From positions 16,172,001 to 16,236,000 of the forward strand of contig CM068582.1 in assembly GCA_035048485.1 (NCBI GenBank): a stretch of 64,000 nt of DNA, in the 5' to 3' direction. A model generated the notes under the pieces. That model saw only the letters and a program-made list of their open reading frames with translations. It had not been told where the DNA came from and made no database searches. Made by a program: the position numbers and the translations under genes. Positions 1 to 11,800 of this stretch are shown one piece after another. Within the stretch, counting starts at the first letter, position 1. Every line of letters begins with the position of its first letter. The stretch comes from Pteria penguin. Its lineage: Eukaryota > Mollusca > Bivalvia > Pterioida > Pteriidae.

Positions 1-192
1 TTTTACATATCTTATGTGTACTACCTGAGGAAAAGGTTCAATGTCGAGGGGTCATCAATGAAACACGATTGCAACAACCCAACAAGAAAATGTCAAAGAT
101 GGTATGGCTGGATTGCAAAGCATAACATTATAGCTTACTTGTAGAATCTTATCCAGAAACATGTACCTTTAAGTTTGAAGATGTTTCTGGAA

Positions 193-540
193 GTTTGAAG
201 TTGGTATCATTAATGGTATGCAAGACATCAAGCTAAATGCAAAATCACACTATGTTCACTGCAGTGTAAATTAAGGACAAGGTCACCAAATATTGTGTCG
301 GTCGGAAAGAACTCATCAATGTCTACAAACTGACCAAGTTAGAAGTTGGTATCATGAACAGTATGCTAGAGATCAAACTAAATGCAAAATCAGACTGTGT
401 TCACTAAAGCATAAAATTGAGGTCCAGGTCACCAAATTTTGTGTCGGTTGGGAAGAACTCATCAATGTCTACAAACTGACCAAGTTAGAAATTGGTATTA
501 TTAAAAGTATGCTAGAGATCAAGCAAAACACAAATTGTTG
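193..540. repeat. Tandem array, unit about 146 bp, 2.4 copies
   Basis: Three successive copies of a block containing GTTGGTATCAT then CTAAATGCAAAATCA begin near 194, 341 and 487; the last is cut short. The run is followed by a CAGACGGACACACAGACATC-like end that is common in dispersed mollusc repeats. The ORF at 293-541 is open only because the unit reads through, and it encodes a repeated peptide. No gene is visible between 1 and 1500 apart from this array. Confidence 0.7.
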
Positions 541-1507
541 ATGCCAGACGGACACACAGACATCGCCACTTCATTGACCAGATTTGCTTTGTAATCTGGT
601 CAGAAAGGACTGGACTGACACTTGTTTTGGTTGATTGTGACATGATGTTGTAAATTTTGAGTAAAATACACAAAAAATTGATAAACTGTCAACAATATGG
701 TAATTACATCTATCTACCATGTAACAAGAAAGTTATTAAATAGTGTCATTATAGAAGATACAGATTTCATCGTTTTGGTAATAACTGTCACTTCGTTCAT
801 TCTATTGACCTAATGTGCCAATTTGTTAGCAATGATTGAATTAAATGTGTCGACATCAACTGCCAGACTGACATTTTGCATGGCAAAGGGTTTCATTCAC
901 AAACACTGAGAAGATCCAGACAAGTGCCTTTGCACAAAGTATGCTCCTTGGGATTTATCTTCAAATTCTTGGTAAAATTTTGTATCTCCATCTTTAGTTT
1001 TACTACAATTATTGCCTATAAGAAAATAATCAAAAAATATTTTATCTGTGTATGTTTTCCAAGTGAATTCACATGCTAATATTCATGTATTCATGTATAA
1101 GAATGTTTCAAACCTCATTTCATTAAAAAATCAGGCATTATGTAAAATTTGGAGCGGACACATAATTATAGTTTGTGAACCCTATTTATAACATTTCTTA
1201 TCAAATTCTTGATGTCATACTACAATATTTATTATGTCTTATAACTATGGTGGCATGGAATTTTGCAGTTACATGCAGTGTCAGTGATGGTTTTGCACCT
1301 CAAAACATCAGTTCGGTATATTAATGTGACACGATCATAGATCTTTTCATCTTAACTGCGGAGTTGTGAAATTGGACGGCAAACTGATTAACCCTCCCTA
1401 CACATTTCAACAAGTGTTCATGTAATTTGACATCATCCTAATCAATTTGGCAGAAATGTTTTGCCATCCAATATTACAGATCTGCAGTTTACGTTAAAAA
1501 GGTTTAT

Positions 1508-2022
1508 AGTAGCTGCAAGTAGTGGCCCTATATGAATGATAGGGCCACAATTCCTTAAGTTGTGTCTGTTTATACATATACATATGTGGAATTATCCACA
1601 TGTTTAATTCTGCTACCGAGATGCAAGTACGCAAACCTGTGGATGGATCAGACTACATTTAAACAAACCGCCAAATTTGACACAGGTAGGGAAAAAATGT
1701 ATGTACAACCTTTGGACGACACATCAGGGGTAAGTTATTATAGCCGATCGTTTGCTTAATGTTCATATATGTTAGATATTTGCTCCATTTTATCCCGAAA
1801 TGCGTAGAATCATGCTGGCCATACCTTTTTTCAAAATTGCATGTTTACACAAGGTAAGGATTGTGGCTCTATCATTCATATAGGGCCACTACTAATCTCT
1901 TTTGAGATTCTTGCATGTGGCTGTTTTATTATGCTGTCGTTTACTATTGCCACTCGCCAGCATAATAAAACGGCCACGTGCAAGAATCTCAAAAGTGATT
2001 AGGCCACTACTTGCAGCTAGAA
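1508..2022. mobile_element. Foldback DNA element with nested inverted repeats
   Basis: The left end (TAGCTGCAAGTAGTGGCC near 1511) returns as its reverse complement at the right end (GGCCACTACTTGCAGCTA near 2003). Inside, the block about 1521-1552 (GGCCCTATATGAATGATAGG) is inverted at about 1863-1893. A further long palindrome runs from about 1895 to 1995, with arms carrying CTTGCATGTGGC / GCCACGTGCAAG. No transposase ORF is present, so this looks non-autonomous. I could not fix a target-site duplication. Confidence 0.7.
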
Positions 2023-2098
2023 TTATAGCTCATGTGGATGAAAAAGTAATAGTGCAAATATTTTTTATCTTTAACATGAAAATTTCAACATCTATATA

Positions 2099-2320
2099 TT
2101 ATGATGTATATAATGGAGTAGAAATTTTCTTTAACCATTTAGCATTTCCTCTATCTATGAGTTTTTGAAGTTTTTTGGTCATGTGGACATTTGGTTTGGC
2201 ATCTTTCCCTAGCTTTGAAGTAGTACTTAAACATGCTACTGGAACAGGACGTTTTGAAACACAATTTAGTCCTCGAAAATAAATGAAATTAATTAATGAA
2301 CACATTACACTCCTCTGCAT
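2099..2320 (-). CDS. Small ORF, possible mitochondrial precursor (73 aa)
   Basis: The ORF runs from the ATG at 2320 (MQRSVMCSLINFIYFRG) to a TAA at 2099. The N-terminal ~40 residues are rich in Arg/Ser/Leu with no acidic residue, as in a mitochondrial presequence; the rest is basic and Lys-rich (KLQKLIDRGNAKWLKK). The frame stays open upstream to 2407 but only with a TTG. It sits divergently, 334 bp from the TCF25 start codon, a common position for a gene sharing a bidirectional promoter. I do not recognise a family. It could be a single-exon gene, the first exon of a longer one, or chance. Confidence 0.35.
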   Translation of the reverse strand: MQRSVMCSLINFIYFRGLNCVSKRPVPVACLSTTSKLGKDAKPNVHMTKKLQKLIDRGNAKWLKKISTPLYTS

Positions 2321-2654
2321 TTTGACTTTTGTATATTCTACTTTTACTTTCCGTTTACAGTTGACGGGCGAAGTATAAAAGATGGAAGTGCAAACCGTTT
2401 CCACCAATCAGAGAAGATAAATATTATCTCGAGTCTTGATAGTATGTAGAAAATAGTTTTGATCTATATATTCAATTTTATATTTTACTATTAAAACGAA
2501 ACAGTGGGATTTTGATCAACTTGCTGTCTGTTGCCGTATATTGATATCTTGTCTACCTACTTCCTTCTATTAGACAAAATAGCCTACTTTCACTTCATAT
2601 TGCACAATCTGGTAGTAGTTCTAGATCTCCTAACGTGGATACCAGATTTGAAAG
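2321..2654. promoter_or_regulatory. Probable TCF25 promoter and 5' UTR, perhaps bidirectional
   Basis: This is the 334-bp space between the TCF25 ATG and the divergent small ORF. No convincing TATA box or initiator was identified. The TCF25 5' UTR must lie at its right end. The assignment rests on position alone. Confidence 0.35.
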
Positions 2655-5600
2655 ATGTCAAGCCGACAGTTACGAAAATTACACGGACGAGATATCGATA
2701 CGGACCTGCATATACCCGACAAAGAAGAAAATTCGGCAGAAGATGAGGAAGTGCAGAATATAGCAAAGAAAAAGAAAAATAAGAAAAGATTGCCACCAGT
2801 AAATCCTTTTGAACTGGTAAAAACAGCATTTTTTAACATATTATTCATGATTTTATGGCAGAATTTATATCTTAGTCAGAAAAGATATTTGTCGAAAAGA
2901 GTGAGTACAGCATTCAGTCTATTCTGACCATCGGGTAATTACTCACTGCGGAGTTGTGCGAAACTTGCCGGACTGCTGTACATTTCCAGTAACCATTAAT
3001 TTTTATTGTACCCCTATAATGAAAAAATATATATGAAACCTACAGAAAAAGTCCAATAAGCTGTTAATACCGAGCAGTCCAAACAAATTGTTAAAATGAC
3101 TATTGCCCGTTGACATCACATTTCTGTTTTTACTTGTGTGAGTTATTTCCACTGATGGTGTGGTAAACAAACATGGCGAGTGCTTTTCATTTTGCTGTGG
3201 CGTCATAGGAATAAGAAATTCAGAGTGTTTTAGACAAAGGAGACAATAAGAACATAAAAAAGTGATGAAAACTTACCTATGAGCGCCCCGTTTCAATAAC
3301 CCTTTTCACTTTAACTGCAGAACAGTAATATTGAATGGCAAAATGATAAACATTCCTACCAAATCGATCAGAAATTAAGTAACAATAGGATTGGTCTGGT
3401 AACACTACATTTATTTTCTGACCAAAACTCTGTTAATTAAACCATTAAAGGTAACTCCAATATAATTTTAAACTCATAGATACTGTTTTAAAACTCAAAG
3501 ACTCTAATTTGTTTGTAACATATTTTGAGCTCAATTACATTTAAAGGAGGCGATGCTGTGGAAAGCAACCTAAAGTGAAGTTAAATGAAACTGATGGTTA
3601 CCAATGTACACTCGCTGGCTCAACATTAATGGTTGTCCACTTGTCTGGTACCAGTGAATATTTTTCACAGAGAAGTGAATCTCGCTAAGTACTTGTCCAA
3701 TCGGACTGAAGATATTTTTCTGCAAAGAAGTTTCAAAATTAGAAAAAGAAACTAAAACCTTTTTATTGAAATTTAAGTCAAAAGCAGTGAGAGAACAATG
3801 ATCAGGAAGTTGATTTTCAAAGCGAGGTGGGCAACTTTAACATCAGGATCAAAGTTCACTTGTTGGACGATTTGGTTGTTATTTTTCAAATCAATTCAAA
3901 AATTCTGTAGGGAATATATATTCACATCCGTTTATTTATGCTCAGATAGTTAACGTTTCGGCCACAGGCCTTTTTCAAAACGATGAAATTACACAGAAAT
4001 AGAGTCACATGTTGTTGTCTTATACGATCTTCATTTTCAAAACATATCTCTATTGTCTTGCTGTCACAGTGACGTTTTCTCGTGAGTCTGCACGGATGAC
4101 GTCGCGCTCCTACACCGGAGTTTGCGGCGGCGCTTTTATGACGTCATGCTATGAAATGGATACGTGGTATCTCGCTCTACTTGATGATCAGGCCAGAGGA
4201 TTCCCATTTGCGTCTTTTTATGTAAACCAAATGGCACCACTGTATTCAGAGTTTCTCTCCAGTGTACCTCTCTTGCTTTTCTGTAGTAATTTGAATTTTC
4301 TTTTCACTTTTCAATTATAACTAAACTGAGATCCGTTATATTATGGTTCTCAGAATTAAAATGAAATGAAACTGCCCATTCCCTCTTGTGTCTTACATCC
4401 TTCAGATGTTCTTTAATGCGCTCCGCTATCGTCCTTTCAGTTTCCCCAACGTACACTATTTTACCACATTTTCGACAGTTTATTCCATACATGGCATTGG
4501 TTGTCTGGCAGTTGGCATCTTTCAGAATCTTTCTAATTTCTGGAAAGTTGAAATTGTACATTGTGATAGCGCAAATGGCACAATTGTCTGGAGGGTAATG
4601 ATATACAATCCCATCTCTATTCTTGAATATTTTGTTATGTTTCCCATGAATGAGGATATCCGTAAGTTTCCGATCTCGCTTGAAGGCTACCTAAAATGAG
4701 GATATCTATAAGGTTCTGATCTCGCTAATTGAAAGCTACCTAAAGGTGCATGGGAAACATTTTCATCCTGGAATTTTAGGCCCATTTGTATAATGTTGAA
4801 AGATCAATGTTTAAGAAAACTTTAGACAAATTTAGGGAAAAATCATTGAAAGTTACATTTGGATGGGTCCTTATAATGAACCTGATTTGAAGAAAAAGAA
4901 AAAAAATCACTGAATGCAATCAGAAATATGTTGAATATCTAATTAGATTTTACTTACATGTACTTGAATAGTATTGTGAAAACTAACCATTAATTACCCT
5001 ATGTTACATTGAACAGTTAGATGAAGAGGAACATGTAGAGGAGGAGGAGGAGGAAGCACCAAGTATCAACAGTGAGGACCATGTCATCAATAGTAATGTC
5101 TCAAATAATAGTAAGAAAAAGAAGAAAAAGAAGAAGAAAAAACAGAAAAATGAAGAGAAGAAACCACAGGATGCTGAGGTAAATAAAAAGAGTTTAATTA
5201 AGTGAGCATACCTATACATATCAGGATATTATATTATATGAAATTATTATCTGAAATTGGTTGCATGTGGCTCGATTCCGAGGTGGGGATATCTCATCCT
5301 TGACACCAGTGGACGTCCATGTAGGTGCATATGTGAAATATGTAGTAAATTTAGACCATACGTCAGCTTCGCCTTGCTTACAAAGCATGCCGCATATAAT
5401 GTCATGTGCAACCAATGTCAGATAATAATTTCACTTCCGGTGTCTGCTTAGCATGCCGTAATATATGTACGTCATTGGAGCAACCTTTGTTGTCTCCGTG
5501 GCGTGATGTTATATGCAGCATGCTTTGTAGGCATGGCAAAGCCGACGTAGTCTAAATTTACTACATATATTATATTCGATTCTGAAGTTGTTGGGTTTGA

Positions 5601-8600
5601 GATTGGCCAAGCAAACAATCAACTTTCAAATTATTTTTTTTCTTGTTATGCCATTTTCAGATAAAGAATTTTTTCTTTATCAAATGTTATTTTGAAATAC
5701 AGATAATAAGTACTAATTTTTTTATGACCTTGACCTTGGCCTAGGAAGAAGATTTGGAGGCCACTATAGAAGAAGTAAACAGAATGTTGGAGAATTCTGG
5801 TGCCCATGCCTCAGACTCGACACTGAAATCCTCTGGTGGGGGTGATAACAGAGCTCTACTCATTGTGGAACATAAGTAAGATATTGACCAACTTATGAGG
5901 AAACGTGAGGTTGGTACATGCTTTCCTATAGCGGCCATAAGTACGATCTTTACAATCCTTTTAGAAACACAAGTAGAATATATATGTGGCAGTCTGGGTT
6001 GTCTATCCAGAAAGCTTAATTAATAGACCATTCACATGATAGATCTGGTTTCAAGTTCTAGCCCATTTTTTTTCCTTGCCTATTCCAGATTTGGTGTGGG
6101 GTCCATCCATTTTGAAATGATTATTGCTTAATTTGTGTATAGTTGCTTTTGTTTTAGTTGCCATGGATGGAAACCTCTAGTAGGGGAGGAGTGTAACAGC
6201 CTAAGTGATCAGTACAGGTAGCTCAGTTATTGGATGAAAGGTCGGGGGTTTGATTTCAAGTTTAGTCTCATCATCCTCCCAGCCTGCCTCTGATATGTAT
6301 GGATTGCCTGGTAGGCAAATAGGCTACATGGGACACAGTGTTTGCAAAACTTACCTGATCGCCTGACATTTCTGGGAAAAATTGACTCTGTTAAGTAAAA
6401 CTTTCGCAATCATTTCATTGAAATATGAAGCTTAAAGCTGTAAAGCCTGAGATAGTTTTGTGTGCTCTGAGGACATAGCCTTTTGCATCTGTAATGTCAA
6501 GGTTCAAACTCTGTTCTTTGTTTTGGAAAGTGGAAATATCTAACTGTGCATCTGTTGAAGATTTGTTGGGTTTTTTTTCTTCAAAAGTGTAATGTCCAGT
6601 GTGAAGAAATTCTTATCATGAAAAGATTTCTTACCTCATTACCTGAATTGTCAGAGTTCAACTTTGAAATATATAACTAAATCAACTACCTACTACATGT
6701 ATCATTTGGTCTTTCTGTAGTACAGAGGTAGCTTCCCTTTTGAGTAGGTATCTTGGACGTAGAATAAATATGACCCAAACCAAATCTATAGAAAGTAATG
6801 TATAGTGATGCTGGAGTTAATCTGGGCTCTGGTATTCCAGTAATTCCACTTACCAGTATTCAGACTGAAAGTATAGAAATGGATTTCTTCAACGAAACTT
6901 TGGACTGATGCTCTGGAAATTTCTGTTCAGGATCCAAAAGAAAATTTAGGAAACAGATTTTCAAAAATATACATGATAAAATTGACTCTAGACAAATTTG
7001 CCACCTCCCGAGCATAACTTTTGCAAATTGGAACAATTAATTGAAGAAGCCATGCCGAATCTGAACTTGAGATTGTTTGTTAAACACGTCAGGACTATAT
7101 ATTTATCTTATCCCCCCAATATAGTATATTGATTACCCGTCCATCTTACAATAAACAGCTTGGGGTATTATCATAGCTGTCACTGCTTTAGGATGAGAGA
7201 CCACTTATTTAGATACATATAAATCAAATGGGTTTTGATAGTTTGGAAGATAAATGTATTTCAGTGTTTATTGATAGAAAACATGATTGTAACTGTGATG
7301 CATGAAAATATAAAGAGATCCAAACATATGTACAGAAACTCTTTTTTTTTTTTACGCATGAAAATGTATTCGCTCCTGACTACGCTACAAACACACAATC
7401 TTCATGTAATGAGACTTTGGATAAAAACAATTGTATAATAATTTGGAAGTCTGGAAAATCTATTAATCCGGAAAAAATTGGCTGGGAACAAATGTTTCTG
7501 GATTAACGACACATCACTGTAAACACAGGGAAATAAAAGGACAAAAGTGAAGCTTCCACAGGAATTCTATGAAGCCATACATGTAATGGTTATTACATCA
7601 GATACTTTATAAAGCTACTTTTGTGATTACTCCATATTACGAGGAACATGAACTGTTGTAGTAGCATATAATATTATGTTGAATTTTTGTCTTAAACATT
7701 ACATGTAAAACTGAGTTTTGCTTTAAACAAATTGAATAAATATAAACAATGATTATTGTTTGTTTTCACTAGGCATTTAAATCCTGATACTGAAATGAAG
7801 AGAAAGTTTGGAAGCAGAGTTGTACAAGCAGAGGCTAGGTATGTAAGGAGGTTTTTATACAGACTATTATCTCTCCTATGTAACACAGTTGTTTTTGCAG
7901 AATGGAGTCTGATATTTGACCGTTTGTCAAGCAATAGGCCATTTCCAAGTTTCATTTCATTTATTATAAAATCTTAAATTTATGTGGAATTGTTTGACTG
8001 TAAGCACATTGTTTGAACAATATTCTGTACGATTAGTTAAAGCAAAAGAATTACAAGTGAACAAGCCACAGGGAAAACAGTGATACCTACTCAATATAAA
8101 AAAAAATTGCACTTCAATTTGTCTTAAATTGAAATTCTATAATTGAAACATCAGCATTTGTCCCTAGTTGCATGCTTTTTATGGTAATTTTTAGGTCACC
8201 TGAGTTTACTCAGGTGACCTAAAAATTACCATAAAAAGCATGCTATCTGTTTTCGTCCGTCGTCGTGCGTCGTTCGTCGTGCGTCGTGTGTTAACATTTG
8301 AACATTTTCAGCTTCTTCTCTGCAACCACTGAACCAATTTTAACCAAATTTGGCATAAAGCATCTATGGCTGAAGGGGAACAAAAATTGTGAATTTCATG
8401 GTGCCTGCTCCCCCAGGGGCTGAGGGGTGGGGCAAAAACCACTAAAATTAATGCAATCTTTCAAAATCTTCTTCTTTACTCCTGGACACATAGCAGCCAA
8501 ACTGTTGACATGACTGTATTCAGCATTGAGCCCTCTACCAAAATTGTGAAATTCATGGCCCCAGGGACAGGGGTTCTAGTGCTAGGGCGGGGCTAAAAAT

Positions 8601-8780
8601 GTATATAGTGAAAATGCCTTATTTCTTTGAAAATCTTCTTCTCTGCTCCTGGGTATTAAATAAACTAACTAAGTACATAGTTATGATGAGCAAGAGTGCC
8701 TCTACCAAAATTGTGAATTGTATGGCCACAGGGTCAGGGGTTCTGGTGTTAGGGTGGGGCTCTCTATTGATTATATAGTG

Positions 8781-8812
<32 letters not shown>

Positions 8813-11800
8813 ATGCTCTTAGGTATTAAATAAACAAATAAAGTACATAGTTATGATAAGCAAGAGTGCCTCTACCAAAATTGTGAATTTTATGGCCCCA
8901 GGGTCAGGGGTTCTGGTGTTAGAGCGGGGCCCTATATGGATTATATAGTGAAAATGCATTATTTCTTTGAAAATCCTCTTCTCTGCTCCTGGGTATCAAA
9001 TAAACCAACTAAGTACATAGTTATGATAAGCAAGAGTGCCTCTACCAAAGTTGTGAATTTTATGGCCCCAGGGTTAAGGGTTCTGATGTTAGGGTGGGGC
9101 CCTATTGATTATATAGTGAAAATGCATACATTCTTTGAAAATCTTCTTCTCTGCTTCTATCAAAGCACATAGTTATGATGAGCAAGGGTGCCTCTACCAA
9201 AATTGTGAATTTTATGGCCCCAGGGTCAGTATTATGGTGTTAGGGTGGGGCTTTATTGATTATATAGTGAAAATACATTAATTCTTTGAATATATTTTCC
9301 TTTGCTCCTGGGTTCCAAGTATATATATTTCTGATGAAAAAAGGTGCATCTAGCAAAATGGTTATTTTTAACCCCCCCCCCCCCCAAATAAATGGCCCCA
9401 GGGTCAGTGGTTCTTTTGGGGGTGAGGTACAAAACTGGTTATAAAGTGGAAATGCATTTTGTCTTTGTTTATACTCCAATCAATCTCTGGGTATTAAGTA
9501 AATAGAGTAAGCATGCTAAGTTTATAAATAAATAATGATAAGCAATAGTGCCTCTTTCAAAATTGTGCATTGTGAATTTCATGACCTCTGGTTTAAGACA
9601 CGAACCAAAGTTATTTGAAAGTTGTTACACAATACTCAGGTGACCTATAAGGCCTGTGGGCCTCTTGTTAAGAATTTCAAATCGTATTCAAAAACTCGGA
9701 ATTAGTTAATTAACATCAGACTTTCATGGGGCAATGTTTGTTTGATTAGTGGCATAGGCAGTCAGGTTCAATTTCAGGACTGCACTTAAGTGTTGGTTAT
9801 CTCCGCAGTATGACAGAATACTTGATGAATGTGATATTTATCCCAATCAACCAACCTTCAAACTTTCAAAGTTTTTCTGCAGTAATTAGTTCCCTGCCTG
9901 CAAATTTTGCTGAAGGGGACTTTTAGGTTTTCACTCTGTCCATCCATTAGTCCATTTGTGTGTCAGATCAGAAAATCAGTTTTCTGCATTTTCTTCGTCA
10001 TGCTTGCAGATTATCGTTTGATATCTAGTACATTGTTTTACCATGACAAGTTGATAACTTGATATCCTATTGCAGTCGTAGGCAGCCACGTAACCGTCGC
10101 CAACGAAGAATTTCATGGTTAACGAGTCCTCGTGAAAATTGGCCACCTCCTGGTAGAACAGGTGTGTTAGAATAAACTTTTAATTATCTTGTGTATCTTA
10201 CTGTATGATCTCTTAAATTCTTGTCACCCATTTTGCATCATACATTTACAAATGACTTCTAAAAATCCTTTACACGACTATTAAATGGCAGTACAAAAGA
10301 AGAAATTAAACAATATCAGCATTGTAATTAAATATTTTTGCTGGTAAGTTTGCAGATATTAATGACTAATTTCAGGGCTAACAATGAATCTGCTTGAGAC
10401 CACAAAGTCTGGTATTCAGCACTTCACATATGAACACAGTCAACAGTATCAACAGGTCCAGTTTCAGTTCCTTGATGCTGTCGAATCTCTCAATCCACAA
10501 AACATTGCAGTAAGTAAACAAATATTGAACACAATATAAATGCATCATTTTTACAATTGCAAAAAATTGGTATGAATTAAACAATACTTCATGATTAAGA
10601 AATATAAAGAACATATTTAACTCACACTGAATAATATTCAAATTTTCTTCTTGTGTGAACTTCAAAAGTTTAATCTATACATACAGGTTTCCTATGTTGC
10701 CCTATTATGTAATTATGTAATCCTTTTCGTCTACGATTTTTTTCAGGATATAATCCGCACACACCCATTTCATGTTGTAAGTTTGATACAGCTGAGTGAA
10801 GTGTTCAGGATGAGTGAGGACATGGCTTCAGCAACGGAGCTTATAGGTACACAGCTTAACCTTATATATTTTATTTGCCCTTTTTTTTGTCCCCCCGCTT
10901 TTCGCAAAACTGTGGGGACATTAAATCTCATTCATCTGTCTGTCCGTCTGTCTGTCACAAAAACTTTAACCTTGGTCATAACTTTTTAACCATATGGCAT
11001 GTGTGTCCCTAATTCCCTAACCTTTCCATTGGTACCAAAACTTTTTATCATATGACCTTGAGCATGACTTTTGACCTACTTCAATGTAACTTTTTAACCG
11101 CAAGATTTGAGGCCTTCATATTTGGCTTGTGTGTCTCTAATGGCAATACCTTTCCATTGGTACCAGAATTTTTTATCATGTGACCTTGACCATGACCTTT
11201 GACCTACTTCATTGTAACTTTTTAACCACTCTTTGACCGTAAGATGTAAGACCCTTACGAAAAGAACCTCCAAAGCGGGGGACTACAATTCTCTGAATTT
11301 GCTTGTTTATCTTTATTTGTCACTGATCATGATTTTATGTAAGAGTTTTAAGATTTTATCAATTAGTCAAAGTTACACTTCTTGCAATTGCCACAAGTCT
11401 ATTAATGATCTGGTGGTATACTAGCAAAGTGATTTGTCTGTCTGTCTGTCCTTTGTCTGCCCTACTGTACTTTCAAGAATATTGCCTTATTTACGTGAAT
11501 TGTTGCCACTTGGGGCATTAGTGTTTCATAAACACATTATGTACATGTATATGGAAAAAAACTTTATCTCATTAATTTTTCCTGAATCTTTGCTTTCATG
11601 TGCATCTATCAATCTGCCCCTGTTGTGATCTTTTATAATATTAAGTTTGGTTTTTTTTAAAATATATATAGAGTATATTATTAACAAAAATTTAATCAAA
11701 CAAATTTGACTGTTTACTTTTACTACCATCTGATCCATTCAACATTTTTTGTACAGAAAGGGCCTTATATTCCTGTGAGATGGCTTTTCATACCATGTTT

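Noticed and set aside
4009..4320. 103-codon plus-strand ORF in TCF25 intron 1
   Set aside because: It runs antisense to and beside the Penelope remnant, with no independent support.
6200..6400. tRNA-like stretch GGTAGCTCAGTTATTGGATG with GGGGGTTTGATTTC
   Set aside because: Boxes are present but no acceptor-stem pairing was found and no repeat family matched clearly; too weak to list.
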